Origin: QHWT01 sp963755695
GTDB lineage: Bacteria; Acidobacteriota; Vicinamibacteria; Vicinamibacterales; 2-12-FULL-66-21
DNA length: 64,000 bases
Direction: 5' to 3'
Assembly: GCA_963755695.1 (NCBI GenBank)
Contig: CAVWLB010000010.1
Span: 434,001 to 498,000, forward strand
Below, piece by piece: positions 9,042-19,007 of this stretch. Position 1 is the stretch's first letter, and each line of letters starts with the position of its first letter. Below the pieces are notes generated by a model. It did no database searches. It was given only the letters and a program-made list of their open reading frames with translations, and was not told the DNA's origin. The position numbers and the translations under genes were made by a program.

Positions 9042-9929
9042 TTATCGCAGGTTCTTGTTGAAGAACTCGATCGTCCGCTGCCAGGCGAGTTTCGCGGCTG
9101 CCTCGTCGTAGCGTGGCGTGGTGTCGTTGTTGAAGCCGTGCTGCGTGCCTGGATATTTGTACATCGTGTACTGGATGTTGTTGGCTTTCAGCGCGGCCTC
9201 GTACGCCGGCCACCCTGCGTTGATGCGGTCGTCGTTTTCCGCGTAATGGATCAATAGCGGCGACTTGATCTTGGCGGCGTCTTCGGCCGACGGTTGATTG
9301 CCGTAGAACGGGACGGCGGCGCCCAGATCCGGCAACCGTGTCGCGAGCATGTTGACGATCCCGCCGCCGTAGCAGAATCCGACCGCACCGATCTTCCCAG
9401 TGCATTCCGGCCGCTTCTTCAAGTAGTCGGCCGCGGCGATGAAGTCGTCGCGGGTCTTCGTCTGATCGAGTTGCGGAAACAGCGCGCGCGCCTTGTCTTC
9501 GTCGCCGGGATATCCGCCGAGCGGCGCAAGCGCATCGGGAGCGAACGCGACGAAGTTGTCGACCGCGAGCCGCCGTGCGATGTCCTCGATGTGCGGATTC
9601 AGTCCACGGTTCTCGTGAACGACGAGGACGCCCGGCAGCTTGCCTTTCGCGTCCGCCGGCTTCGCGAAGTAGCCCCGGGTCTTGGTGTTTCCCTTCGGCG
9701 ACGGGTACTCGACGGACTCGGTCTTGATCCGCTTGTCATCTTTCGCAATCTGCTGGGCAGCGACGAACTGCGGATTCAATTGATCGAGCAGCATCGCCGC
9801 GGTCACTCCTCCGGACGCATACTTCGCAGCGCGCTCCAGGAACCCGCGCCGGTCGAGCGCGCCGTGCACGTACTGATCGAACAGATTCAGCAGCCCCTGG
9901 TCGAAATCCTTGGCAGTCTTCCGTTCCAT
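9042..9929 (-). CDS. Dienelactone hydrolase family protein
   Basis: The protein has 295 residues of alpha/beta-hydrolase fold. The nucleophile elbow is GFCYGG with Cys186; E107 in VVHENRGL, an Asp in HYAENDDR (about 238) and a His in GTQHGF (about 268) complete the set expected for carboxymethylenebutenolidase-like enzymes. An N-terminal DRRGFLERAAKYASGG (R27-R28) resembles the leader seen in many exported DLH proteins. Such enzymes hydrolyse dienelactones or related esters. The 5' leader contains a short-word repeat tract (9945-10015). Confidence 0.9.
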   Translation of the reverse strand: MERKTAKDFDQGLLNLFDQYVHGALDRRGFLERAAKYASGGVTAAMLLDQLNPQFVAAQQIAKDDKRIKTESVEYPSPKGNTKTRGYFAKPADAKGKLPGVLVVHENRGLNPHIEDIARRLAVDNFVAFAPDALAPLGGYPGDEDKARALFPQLDQTKTRDDFIAAADYLKKRPECTGKIGAVGFCYGGGIVNMLATRLPDLGAAVPFYGNQPSAEDAAKIKSPLLIHYAENDDRINAGWPAYEAALKANNIQYTMYKYPGTQHGFNNDTTPRYDEAAAKLAWQRTIEFFNKNLR

Positions 9930-9944
9930 GCTGTCGCTCCTACC

Positions 9945-10015
9945 TCGGGAAAGCAGAAGAACACTGGAAACGCGACATCAGTGCTGTTCAGTGTTGTTCT
10001 GTGTTTTTCTGTGGC
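9945..10015. repeat. Imperfect short-word repeat (CAGTGTTGTTCTGTG type) in 5' leader
   Basis: The segment consists of near-repeats of CAGTG/CTGTG with T-runs, reading on the minus strand as ACACAG, AACACTG and AACAGCACTG words. It lies between the YCII gene stop and the DLH start codon. It resembles other word-repeat tracts in this window but shows no strict period. Confidence 0.45.
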
Positions 10016-10710
10016 GTCAGGATGCCTTTGAACGTCATCCATGGGTGAGCCTCGAGCACCAGCCGTCCCGCCTTCACTGCGGGATCGCCAGCCGCCAGCG
10101 ATTTCGCTTCGTCGACGTTCGCCACGCGATAGATGACGAGGCCGCGTGACGCGCCGTCGTCGAGGAACGGGCCCGCCACTAAGAGTTTGCCCTGCTTGTG
10201 CAGACCGTCCATGTATGCGAGGTGTCCCTTTTGAATGTCTTCGGCGTTTGCCGGGGCCGGCGGCCGATTCGGAGCCCTCACGAGAAACCCGAGCACCAAT
10301 GGTTCGAGGTCCTGAGGATTCGGATGGTCGAGTTGCTGGGTGGCGGGTGGGTTGAACCAGTTCTTCGGCCCCATCCACGGGCGGACTTCCGCGACCATCG
10401 CGCCGGATTTCACATACGGGTCGTTCTCGAACGCCCGTTTCGCGTCCGCGGCGGAGGGTTCGTCGAGGATGGCGATGCCTCGAAGATCGCCGCCATCGAC
10501 GATGGGCCCGTAGATCAAGTTGATCCGTTTGCGATTGAGCGCTGCGAGATTGGCCAGGTGCGCATCCTGCATCTTCCGGGCAGCGTCGCCGCTCGGCTCG
10601 GCGCCCGGCCCCTTCCGGAGCAACACCATCTGGTAGGTCATCATCTCGAGCGCGGGCGCCTCTTGCGGCGACAGCGCCGGGAGCAGCGTCAACAGCAACA
10701 CGGGAATCAT
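9988..10710 (-). CDS. Secreted protein with two YCII-related domains
   Basis: The protein has 240 residues; a signal peptide (MIPVLLLTLLPALSPQEAPA) fixes the start at 10710. Two tandem ferredoxin-like YCII units follow. Each has a His near 'M.DAHLANL' or 'GHLAYMDGL', then a gain-of-beta 'GP..DGG..RG..I' or 'GPFLDDGASRGLVIY', and closes with 'DP.VK.G....E..PWM'. YCII domains have a putative His/Asp active site of unsettled chemistry. It lies just upstream of the DLH gene on the same strand. Confidence 0.8.
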   Translation of the reverse strand: MIPVLLLTLLPALSPQEAPALEMMTYQMVLLRKGPGAEPSGDAARKMQDAHLANLAALNRKRINLIYGPIVDGGDLRGIAILDEPSAADAKRAFENDPYVKSGAMVAEVRPWMGPKNWFNPPATQQLDHPNPQDLEPLVLGFLVRAPNRPPAPANAEDIQKGHLAYMDGLHKQGKLLVAGPFLDDGASRGLVIYRVANVDEAKSLAAGDPAVKAGRLVLEAHPWMTFKGILTPQKNTEQH

Positions 10711-10732
10711 GGTCGAAGTATATCGCGGTGCA

Positions 10733-11503
10733 TCAGATTCGCTCCGGCGTCCAGGCGACCATGTCCTGTCGCTTCGAGAAGTGGAGGAGCGGTGCGATCC
10801 CCGGCAGCCGCAGGCCGGCCGCTTCAGCCATCGTGTTGCTCGAGATGTCCGCCTCTGCGGATTGCAGCGGCCACGGGGCATGATGAATCTCGAGCCGATA
10901 CGGGCGATTCGTGGGATCGATGGCGTAGAGGCAGTAGCGCTCCGTCAGAAAGTACTCGAGCGTACCCGGTTTCGGCTTCACGACCGGGCCAGTTGCCCGG
11001 TAACGTCCGATGAATTCCGCCGCGGATTCGCCAGACGATGCGCGACGGCTGGCGTAGTGAGTGTATCCATCCCGTGTTGCTACGTTCATTGAAGCGGTGA
11101 AGTAGGGAAGACGCAGAAGCGTGCGCGCGGCTCCTACTGCGACCGGATTTCCGGCATCAAGGCTGAAGAAATACACGCCCGGTTTCCCGTCCACGGTGAC
11201 ATAGGTACGAACGTTCATCTCGGGAAACGACGACACCCATGGCAGCGCCGGAAGAACGCGCGGCGCAACGTTGGTCATGTAGAACGGGACGATCCCGAGC
11301 CACGCCTGATTGTCGAATCGATCCACGAGAAAACGCGTCGGCACTTTCTCGCGCAAGGCGTCGACGCTCACCGGCCAGTGCGCAAACAGGAGGTCATGCC
11401 AGGTTTGTGTCATGACCCACGCCGACTGCGGCATCGGCCACGGTCGATGAGCCGTCTCCTTCACGCTGCCGTAATCGAAGTCGTGCTGTGGCGGACCGGT
11501 CAT
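10733..11503 (-). CDS. DUF2071 (YqjF-like) family protein
   Basis: The protein has 256 residues. The family start W(H)DLLFAHWPV-x-LR-x-VP, then LGIVPFYMTNV, FPEMNVRTYV and GVYFFSLDAGN are typical of YqjF/DUF2071, a beta-rich acetoacetate-decarboxylase-like fold with no established activity. It ends 22 bp before the YCII gene on the same strand, which suggests cotranscription. Confidence 0.9.
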   Translation of the reverse strand: MTGPPQHDFDYGSVKETAHRPWPMPQSAWVMTQTWHDLLFAHWPVSVDALREKVPTRFLVDRFDNQAWLGIVPFYMTNVAPRVLPALPWVSSFPEMNVRTYVTVDGKPGVYFFSLDAGNPVAVGAARTLLRLPYFTASMNVATRDGYTHYASRRASSGESAAEFIGRYRATGPVVKPKPGTLEYFLTERYCLYAIDPTNRPYRLEIHHAPWPLQSAEADISSNTMAEAAGLRLPGIAPLLHFSKRQDMVAWTPERI

Positions 11504-11575
11504 GATCGCGCGTCGTTCCAGTTAGCCCATCTATTGTCCGGCACGATCCGTGATTGCGCCGGAGACGGAGGCTTC

Positions 11576-11740
11576 ATGCTGAGTCTAATCGCGCGGATCC
11601 TGTTCGTGCTCCTGCTGGCGGTAACGCTCACCAGTTGCGCTGCGGTGGCCGGCATCTTCAAGGCCGGCTTCTGGGTCGGAATTGTCCTTGCCGTGATCAT
11701 CGCCGTCGCATTGTTTGGGTTGTTCGGACGGCGGGGATAG
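11576..11740 (+). CDS. Small lipoprotein-like membrane protein
   Basis: The protein has 54 residues. MLSLIARILFVLLLAVTLTSC is a lipobox-like leader (Cys at residue 21), followed by GIFKAGFWVG and a second hydrophobic helix ending FGLFGRRG. GGAG lies about 9 bases upstream of the ATG. Similar peptides are widespread and often misannotated as phosphatidate cytidylyltransferase. Function is unknown. Confidence 0.7.
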   Translation: MLSLIARILFVLLLAVTLTSCAAVAGIFKAGFWVGIVLAVIIAVALFGLFGRRG

Positions 11741-11813
11741 TCCCGTCAATTTCGAGTGGCGGGACCCGGTGGCTCAATCCCACTCGGATTCCGTGCCATA
11801 ATCCCGCCACACA

Positions 11814-12386
11814 ATGAAATCTGCTGGCGCCGCGCTCGCTGTGGTTGCGCTGATCGCGGGCGTTGTGATGCTCGCTTACGCCCGGTGGACCGCGAATCTC
11901 AATCGCGCCGACCAGGCCCTCGCCGCCGGTCGACTTGACGAGGCACTGACCGGTTACAAGGCCGCGACCCTGCGATTCGATCGCATACCAGCCGCGCGAC
12001 AGATGTTTGCGGCCGACTACGATCACACGGTTGCGAACCACCTGTGGGTGCTCTATCGCCTGAAGCGATACGACGAAACGATCGAAGTCGCCGAACGCGC
12101 GTCGGCCGCGGCGCTGCCGCACTTCTGGTCCGGTTGCGCGTTCTTCGAGAAGGCGCTGATCGAGGAGAAGCCGGAAACCCGCCTTGGCTGGCTCTCGCGA
12201 GCCGAAGAGGAATTCCGCAAGGCGGTCGAGGTGGCTCCAGACGACTGGGATGCGAAATACGACTTCGAATTGACCTCGCGGCTTGCCGCAGAACTGCGGA
12301 GACAGCCGAAGACGCCGCCGCGCCAGTTGATGCAACTCTTGCGGCCGCCCTCGCCGACCGGTAAACCGGCGAGGCCGGTCGGATAG
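11814..12386 (+). CDS. TPR-type membrane-anchored protein, first gene of the MoxR/VWA operon
   Basis: The protein has 190 residues with an N-terminal membrane helix (residues 5-22). Helical repeats follow (ADQALAAGRLDEALTGYKAA, LYRLKRYDETIEVAERA, AEEEFRKAVEVAPDDWDAKYD), a TPR solenoid with the typical 'A..P.....Y' boundaries. In Bat (aerotolerance) clusters the TPR protein BatC occupies this role, perhaps scaffolding the VWA proteins. It is 18 bp upstream of the VWA gene. Confidence 0.82.
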   Translation: MKSAGAALAVVALIAGVVMLAYARWTANLNRADQALAAGRLDEALTGYKAATLRFDRIPAARQMFAADYDHTVANHLWVLYRLKRYDETIEVAERASAAALPHFWSGCAFFEKALIEEKPETRLGWLSRAEEEFRKAVEVAPDDWDAKYDFELTSRLAAELRRQPKTPPRQLMQLLRPPSPTGKPARPVG

Positions 12387-12404
12387 CCAGTCCCGCCTCA
12401 CGTC

Positions 12405-13390
12405 ATGCGTTGGCTCCGCCTCGAGTATCTTGCGTGGCTGCAGATCCTGCCGATTGCGATTGCGTTCTGGGGAATTCGCTATCACTACGTGCGCACCATG
12501 CGCCGGCAATTCCCCGTAGCGTCACGGTTCGCGAATCTGTCGCGCCGGACCACCTGGGTGCGCGAGATTGCGGTGCTCCTGCTGATGCTCGTCGCGGGAG
12601 GTGCAATCGTCGTGGCATTGCTCCGTCCGCAGGCGCTGGTCACGCAGCCTACGCCGGTATTCGAACAACAAGACCTCATTCTCGTGCTCGATCGATCGGC
12701 GTCGATGCGCGCCCACGACGTCGCGCCGTCCCGCTTCGCCCGCGCGACCGCGGAGATACAAAACTTCATCCAGCACAAGCCGGAGGCGATCGGGCGTATC
12801 GGCCTGGTGGGTTTTGCAAGCGGGTCACTAATCTTGTCGTACCTCACCAGCGATATCGAAACCGTGGCGTTTTATCTCGATTGGATCAATCACGATCCTC
12901 AGACGCTGCTCGGCACCGATATTGGGGCGGCGCTGAAGAACGCCCGCGAGGTGGCCCGCAAGGACGACCGCCGGACACGAAAGCTGTTCCTTCTCATTTC
13001 CGACGGGGAGGACTACGGCGGAGAGCTGACCCGTCAAGTGCAAACGTACCGGGCGGAGGGGTATCGCGTGAACTGCATCGGGATCGGATCAGACGACGCG
13101 GTGCCGATTCCATTCATCGAACCAGATGGCCACGAGAGCTACCTGCGGGACGATCGCGGACTGCTGGTGAAGACGAGATTCACGGAGGCGACGCTCCGCC
13201 AAATCGCGACGAATACCGGCGGGCGTTACCTGCGATCGACGACCGGCGGCGAGCTCGCCAAGAGCATCCACGAGATCGTGACCGGCGAGCGCAGGTTGCA
13301 GGGCTGGCAGACGAAGACCGAGTACCGCGATCTCTACCCGATGGCGCTCGCTCTCGCGGCTGCCGCCGCCGCGGCGCTGTGGCTGTTGTT

Positions 13391-13394
<4 letters not shown>
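12405..13394 (+). CDS. VWA domain membrane protein (BatA-like)
   Basis: The protein has 329 residues with two N-terminal helices and a C-terminal helix. The VWA domain has a MIDAS motif DRSAS in LILVLDRSASM, a downstream Thr in LLGTDIG and an Asp in LLISDGEDYG. The VWA faces the side opposite the membrane helices. The stop codon overlaps the MoxR start (ATGA at 13391-13394), showing translational coupling. Confidence 0.9.
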
Positions 13395-14421
<1,027 letters not shown>

Positions 14422-14425
<4 letters not shown>

Positions 14426-15301
14426 TCCCCGAACACGTGATCCACGAATTGCGGTACATCGAGGTTTACACAGCGAAGCAGATCCGCAACCAGCGTGTCG
14501 GCGTGTATCAGAGCCCGCTGCGCGGCCCCGGATTCGATTTCGACGAGCACCAGCCCTACCGCCCGGGCGACGACGTTCGGCGGATCGACTGGAATGTCAC
14601 CGCCCGCATGGGGACGCCCTACGTGCGATACACGCACGCCGAGCGCGAACTGAACGTGATGATCGTGATGGACGCATCGCCATCGATGGCGCAAGGCTCG
14701 GCCGGATATTCGAAGAAGGAGGCGATGACGTTCATCACCGGCTCGATTCTCTTCTCGGCGTTGTCGGACCAGATTAATGTCGGCTTTTGCGCCTTCGCGG
14801 ACCGCGTCCTGTTGCACACGCCGCCGCGGCGCACCCGCGCGGCCGCGTGGTCGATTCTCGAGCAGGGCTGGAACCTGGCGCCACGACCGAAGCGAACGTT
14901 GATGATTCCCGCCGTGCAGCACCTGCTCGCGACGTTGAAGCGGATGAGCGTCATCTTTTTCGTCTCCGATTTCATGACCGACGACGCGGTGCTCGAGAGC
15001 GGAGTGTTGTCACAACTGGCTGCCCGGCACGATCTCATTGCGGTCGTTCCCGTGGATCCGACCGAAGCGAGCCTGCCGGGCGGAAGCGGGTACCTGCGGA
15101 TCCGCGATCTCGAGACCGGCCGGCGCGCGACCATCGGGCTCGGACGAGGCGCCCGCGCGCGCTACGGGGATGCGATGCGGCAGCGCAGAGAGGACCTCGC
15201 CCGCGCCTTCTATCGTGTCCCAATGGATCATGTTTTCGTCCCCACGAACGAGAGCCCGGGTACTGCCTGTGCTGTCGCTCTTTGCAGCGAGGAAAGCATG
15301 A
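14422..15301 (+). CDS. DUF58 (VWA-like) protein; frameshift near its 3' end
   Basis: The core shows VGVYQSPLRGPGFDFDEHQPYRPGDDVRRIDWN..., the DUF58 signature, then a VWA-like segment (VIVMDASPSM). As read, the frame runs on into the next gene, making a 614-residue fusion. The expected ending appears in the +1 frame (VLPVLSLFAARKA then TGA at 15299-15301), and that TGA overlaps the ATG of the next gene, as at the other junctions here. The span is 880 nt, one over a multiple of three; dropping one G in the CCCGGG at 15255-15260 restores a 292-residue protein. DUF58 proteins accompany MoxR ATPases. Confidence 0.85.
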
Positions 15302-16266
15302 GGCTGGTGATTACCTGGCTCGCCCTCTTGGTGATTGCCGCGGTTGGGTTGACGCCGAGTGTCAGTGGTCAGCCAGCCACGACGCCCACCGCACCGCAGG
15401 TGCGAGCCTCAGTGAATCGCACGGCCGTCTGGATCGGCGACCACGTCCGGTTCACCGTCGATATCGATTGCCCGCCCGGCGTCGACGTGCTCGACGACGA
15501 TTTGTCCAAGGACAAGTTGAAGCTGGACGGTTTGGAGGTCGTTGGAAGCGACAGCAGCCGGATCGATAACGCCGACGGCACGACCAGGCGACGATTGGTT
15601 TACGAGTTGGCGACGTATCGCGTTGACGTCACGGCTCTCAAGATTGCGCCGCTCTCGGTGAGGTACTACATCCGACGCCCTGGCCAACGGCTCGAGGATG
15701 CTGCGCAGGCAGGCGAAATCCAGGTTCCAGCCGTTGCGGTTGCGTTCCGGAGCACCTTGCCGGAAGGGCAGGAGTACAGCCTGCGCGATCTGCGTCCGGC
15801 GACCTCCAGGCCCCGGGTGTTGACACTTGCGCAGTCATTCGGGCTGGCCCTCGTGATCGTGTCCTCCGCTCCCGCGATCTTCTGGGCGTCCGCCGCCGTC
15901 GCACGCCGCCGCCAGAGGCCGGCCCATCGCTCGGTTCGCCAGGTCCGCAGCGACGAGCGGGCGTCGCTGCAGGCAGCGCGCGAGCTGGATCTCAGCTCCG
16001 AGCACGCCCGCCGCGAGGCCTACACGAAGGTCGATGTCCTGGTGCGTGAACACCTCCGTGACATCTGCGGCGTGCCCGGTGCGAGTCTCACTCCTGCCGA
16101 AGTGAAACCCGCGCTGGCAGCGCGAGGCGTCCCGATCGATGGAGATCGGGTGACCGCGCTGCTCGCGGCCTGCGAGCGGGCCCGCTATGCGCCGATTGAC
16201 GCAATCCCTTCGGCCGAGGCGTGCCGCGAGGCAATGGCCGAGGCAGAGCAGTTGGTTATTGGGTGA
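15298..16266 (+). CDS. BatD-like membrane protein with N-terminal signal peptide
   Basis: The protein has 322 residues. It has a signal peptide (MRLVITWLALLVIAAVGL) and a beta-rich extracytoplasmic part beginning VRASVNRTAVWIGDHVRFTV (Ig-like, as in BatD). A membrane helix lies near residues 180-205 and a cytoplasmic helical tail follows. Position between DUF58 and the second VWA gene agrees with the BatD role. The signal peptide argues against a true fusion to the upstream DUF58 protein. Confidence 0.75.
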   Translation: MRLVITWLALLVIAAVGLTPSVSGQPATTPTAPQVRASVNRTAVWIGDHVRFTVDIDCPPGVDVLDDDLSKDKLKLDGLEVVGSDSSRIDNADGTTRRRLVYELATYRVDVTALKIAPLSVRYYIRRPGQRLEDAAQAGEIQVPAVAVAFRSTLPEGQEYSLRDLRPATSRPRVLTLAQSFGLALVIVSSAPAIFWASAAVARRRQRPAHRSVRQVRSDERASLQAARELDLSSEHARREAYTKVDVLVREHLRDICGVPGASLTPAEVKPALAARGVPIDGDRVTALLAACERARYAPIDAIPSAEACREAMAEAEQLVIG

Positions 16267-16315
16267 TTTGGTCATTGAGTGATGTGGGGATTGGTGATCT
16301 GCCAATCGTGACGAA
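16258..16315. repeat. Imperfect TTGGTGAT/GTGATT word repeat ending at a start codon
   Basis: A G/T-rich segment of variants of TTGGTGAT, ATTGAGTGAT and GTGACG, ending ACGAA directly before the ATG of the BatB-like gene. It is noticeably richer in A+T than its surroundings. The same word family, also ending CACGAA before an ATG, fills 53755-53849. Confidence 0.5.
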
Positions 16316-17299
16316 ATGATTCGATTTCTCCAGCCCTGGCTGGCGACATGGCTCCTGATGGCGCTGGCAGTACTGATGCTTCTCAGGTGGCGGCTGCGGT
16401 GGAGATTTGCCGCGTCAACCATGCTGGGCACGCTCGGCGCGGGCCGCTACCGCGCGTCCAGCGTTCGGCGGTTGCCGGTCGCCGTCCTTCTTCTCGGGTT
16501 GCTGCTCGTCTGCACGGCGCTCCTCCTGCCCGTGATTCCGTACTCCCAGGCCGACGTGCAGTCACGCGGGCTCGACATCGTGATTCTCCTGGACCTTTCG
16601 TCGAGCATGCAGGAGGCGATGGGCGGCGCCAAAGCGAGACCGTCAAGGACGGCCGCCGTCCGGACTCGCCTCGACGCAACCAAGAACGCCATCAAGACGT
16701 TCATCCGTGCGCGTCGCGAGGATCGCATCGGCCTGGTCGTCTTCTCCGACAACCCGTACGTCGTCAGCCCTTTGACCTTCGATCACAACTACCTGCTGCG
16801 ATACGTCGACTTGATTGACGATCAAATCCTCCAGAACGAGGGGCAGACTGCGATTGGCGACGGGCTGGCGCTGTCGAATTACATGTTGTCGCGCCAGGCA
16901 AAGGAAGGATCCCACGGGCATCAGGTCATCGTCCTCTTCACCGACGGCGAGTACAACCGCGGCCGCGATCCCATCGACGTGCTCGAGGAGTCGAAGCAAG
17001 CCGACATTCGCGTGCACGTCATTGCTGTCGATCTGGAGCAGGAAATCAGGGAGAAGCCGGCGGTGATGCTGTTGATGGACACCGTCGAACGAAATGGCGG
17101 CAAAACCTACAACGCCGAGTCCGAGCGCGATCTGGTTGCGGCGTCGAAGTCGATTGATTCGATTGAGAAGTCGTTGCTGGTCAGCAGAGTGTACATCCAG
17201 GACGTGCCTGTCTACGAGTGGTTCGCCGTACCCGGGCTCGTGTGCCTGATCGCCGCGATGGGGCTGCGCGCGATCCCGTACTTTGTCGATCAGACGTGA
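16316..17299 (+). CDS. VWA domain membrane protein (BatB-like)
   Basis: The protein has 327 residues with two N-terminal helices (about 8-24 and 54-75) and a C-terminal helix. The VWA domain has MIDAS DLSSS in IVILLDLSSSM, Thr in EGQTAIGDGL and Asp in VLFTDGEYN, all intact for divalent-metal ligand binding. It is the last gene of the MoxR cluster. Its 3' end overlaps the convergent radical SAM gene by 10 bp. Confidence 0.9.
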   Translation: MIRFLQPWLATWLLMALAVLMLLRWRLRWRFAASTMLGTLGAGRYRASSVRRLPVAVLLLGLLLVCTALLLPVIPYSQADVQSRGLDIVILLDLSSSMQEAMGGAKARPSRTAAVRTRLDATKNAIKTFIRARREDRIGLVVFSDNPYVVSPLTFDHNYLLRYVDLIDDQILQNEGQTAIGDGLALSNYMLSRQAKEGSHGHQVIVLFTDGEYNRGRDPIDVLEESKQADIRVHVIAVDLEQEIREKPAVMLLMDTVERNGGKTYNAESERDLVAASKSIDSIEKSLLVSRVYIQDVPVYEWFAVPGLVCLIAAMGLRAIPYFVDQT

Positions 17300-18882
17300 T
17301 GTAAGGCAGCGTCCTGCATCTCGCGGGTTCCGCCCCCACGCAGGGGGCTCGCAGTGTCCGGCGGAACAGTCAGGTCTTCCGGCATGTGCTGTCGCTCGCG
17401 TTTCCTGATCTCCCGATACCGCCTGAACACGTCGAGCGAGCTCTCGAGTCCCAGCGCCGAGCGCCAGGAACTTCCCCGGAAGGTGTGAGCAAACATCCCG
17501 GGGGCGTGCGCGAGCACGAATCGTGGATAGTGGCGGAGCACCACCGGCAGATGTCGCAGCTTCATCCAGCGCTCCGCCCGCCATCGCATGAATTCGATCT
17601 CTTCCGCATCGAGATGCGCCGTTCGCACGACCGCGGTGGTGCCATCGTACTCCTCTACCCGCTCGTTGACGATGAGATTACGCGCGCGGAAGTCCTCGGT
17701 CATCGGAGTACCGGGATACGGCGTCGGATGCTGGATATACGGCCAGTCGACGTACTGCCGGGCGAATTCCAGGTTGCGCTCGATCGACTCCCTGGTGTCG
17801 TCAGGATTTCCTACGATGATGCCGCCGACGACGTACATGCCCGCGCGATGGAGGTACTCGATCGCCCGCAAGCTCGCGTTGCCGGTCGTTCGGCCGCCCG
17901 ACCGCGTGGCGTTCTTCGCGGCTGCCTTCAGGAAGGCGAGGTCTTCATCGAGAATGTTCTCGATCCCGAGAAAGACGTACCTGAAGCCCGCCTTGCGCAT
18001 CGCCGGCGCGAGGGTCTCGCCGTGCGCGGCGATCGATGAGGTCATCGCCTGCACGATGTAGTGGATGTCGTTGAGCCCGGCGTCAGCGATCGCGTGGCAC
18101 AGCGCTTCGAACCGCTGCACGTTCAGCGTGACGTTGTCGTCGACGATGAAGAGCGCGCGTGCGCCGCGCGCCCGGGCATCGGCAATGTCAGCGAGCACGC
18201 GGTCGAACTGAAACGTATGGAAGTTACGGCCCCGCATCTCGATGATCGAGCAGAAGCTGCAATCGTAGGTGCAGCCGCGGGAGGTTTCGATGATGTCGAT
18301 CGGACGGCCGAGGAACGTGTAGCCCGAGAGCACCCTGGCGGCGCGGTTCGGCAAGTTGATCGTGCCGCTCTCGAGCGTGGAGACATGACGTGCCGGGTTG
18401 TGGACGAATCGGTCCGGATTATCGGTCGTCCGGTGCGACAGTCCTTCGATCCGGGCAGGAGTTTCATGTCGCTCCAGCGCTCGCAGCAGTTCACGAAACG
18501 TCAAATCGCCCTCGCCGCGGACGATGAAGTCGATTCCGGTGCCGGCCGCCTCGTAGGCCTCCGGCGCCAGACTGGGATCGTACCCGCCGGCTACGATTCG
18601 AGCCCCGGGCCTCATGCGCCGGACGAGACGCGCGATAGCCAATGCGGTGCGGCGCTGGAACGTCATCACCGACAGACCCACCACATCCGGTTGATATTCG
18701 CGCACGAGCCGCGCAACGGTGTCGGCCACCTTCCCCTGGACAAGGATGAGGTCAGCAACGGCGACGCGGTGGTGAGAATCCACGTTGCCGGCCAGCGATG
18801 CGAGCGCGCCATTCGGCATTCGCATCGTCAAGACGGGCGTGTGCTCGAAGGAGTCCGGCATGGACAAGAGGAGAACGTTCAT
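17290..18882 (-). CDS. B12-binding-domain radical SAM protein
   Basis: The protein has 530 residues. The N-terminal half is a cobalamin-binding Rossmann-like domain (ARIVAGGYDPSLAPEA). The radical SAM cluster motif is SRGCTYDCSFCS (CX3CX2C). The C-terminal region has GGIIVGNPDDTRESIE and HPTPYPGTPM, typical of the class B methyltransferase-like or Fe-S oxidoreductase group related to BchE and hopanoid enzymes. Substrate is unknown. The tail (HMPEDLTVPPDTASPLRG) is unstructured. Confidence 0.9.
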   Translation of the reverse strand: MNVLLLSMPDSFEHTPVLTMRMPNGALASLAGNVDSHHRVAVADLILVQGKVADTVARLVREYQPDVVGLSVMTFQRRTALAIARLVRRMRPGARIVAGGYDPSLAPEAYEAAGTGIDFIVRGEGDLTFRELLRALERHETPARIEGLSHRTTDNPDRFVHNPARHVSTLESGTINLPNRAARVLSGYTFLGRPIDIIETSRGCTYDCSFCSIIEMRGRNFHTFQFDRVLADIADARARGARALFIVDDNVTLNVQRFEALCHAIADAGLNDIHYIVQAMTSSIAAHGETLAPAMRKAGFRYVFLGIENILDEDLAFLKAAAKNATRSGGRTTGNASLRAIEYLHRAGMYVVGGIIVGNPDDTRESIERNLEFARQYVDWPYIQHPTPYPGTPMTEDFRARNLIVNERVEEYDGTTAVVRTAHLDAEEIEFMRWRAERWMKLRHLPVVLRHYPRFVLAHAPGMFAHTFRGSSWRSALGLESSLDVFRRYREIRKRERQHMPEDLTVPPDTASPLRGGGTREMQDAALHHV

Positions 18883-18894
18883 GCGTCAAATCCT

Positions 18895-18999
18895 TCCGCC
18901 TCCCTTCGACTCGCTTGCGCGTGGTCAGGCCAGGAAAGGCGGACCTGCGTGGGGGCCTGCTCGGACCTTCCGCCTTCGCCGCCAGGCGGCTTCGGCGGA
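18895..18999. repeat. Two TCCGCC...GGCGGA palindromic elements
   Basis: Element 1 spans 18895-18943 (TCCGCC ... GGCGGA ends, interrupted interior). Element 2 spans 18969-18999 and is almost fully self-complementary: TCCGCC, TTC, GCCGCC-A-GGCGGC, TTC, GGCGGA. They lie between the radical SAM start and the amidohydrolase stop. This looks like a REP-type dispersed palindrome. Confidence 0.6.
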
Positions 19000-19007
19000 C
19001 CGGCGGT

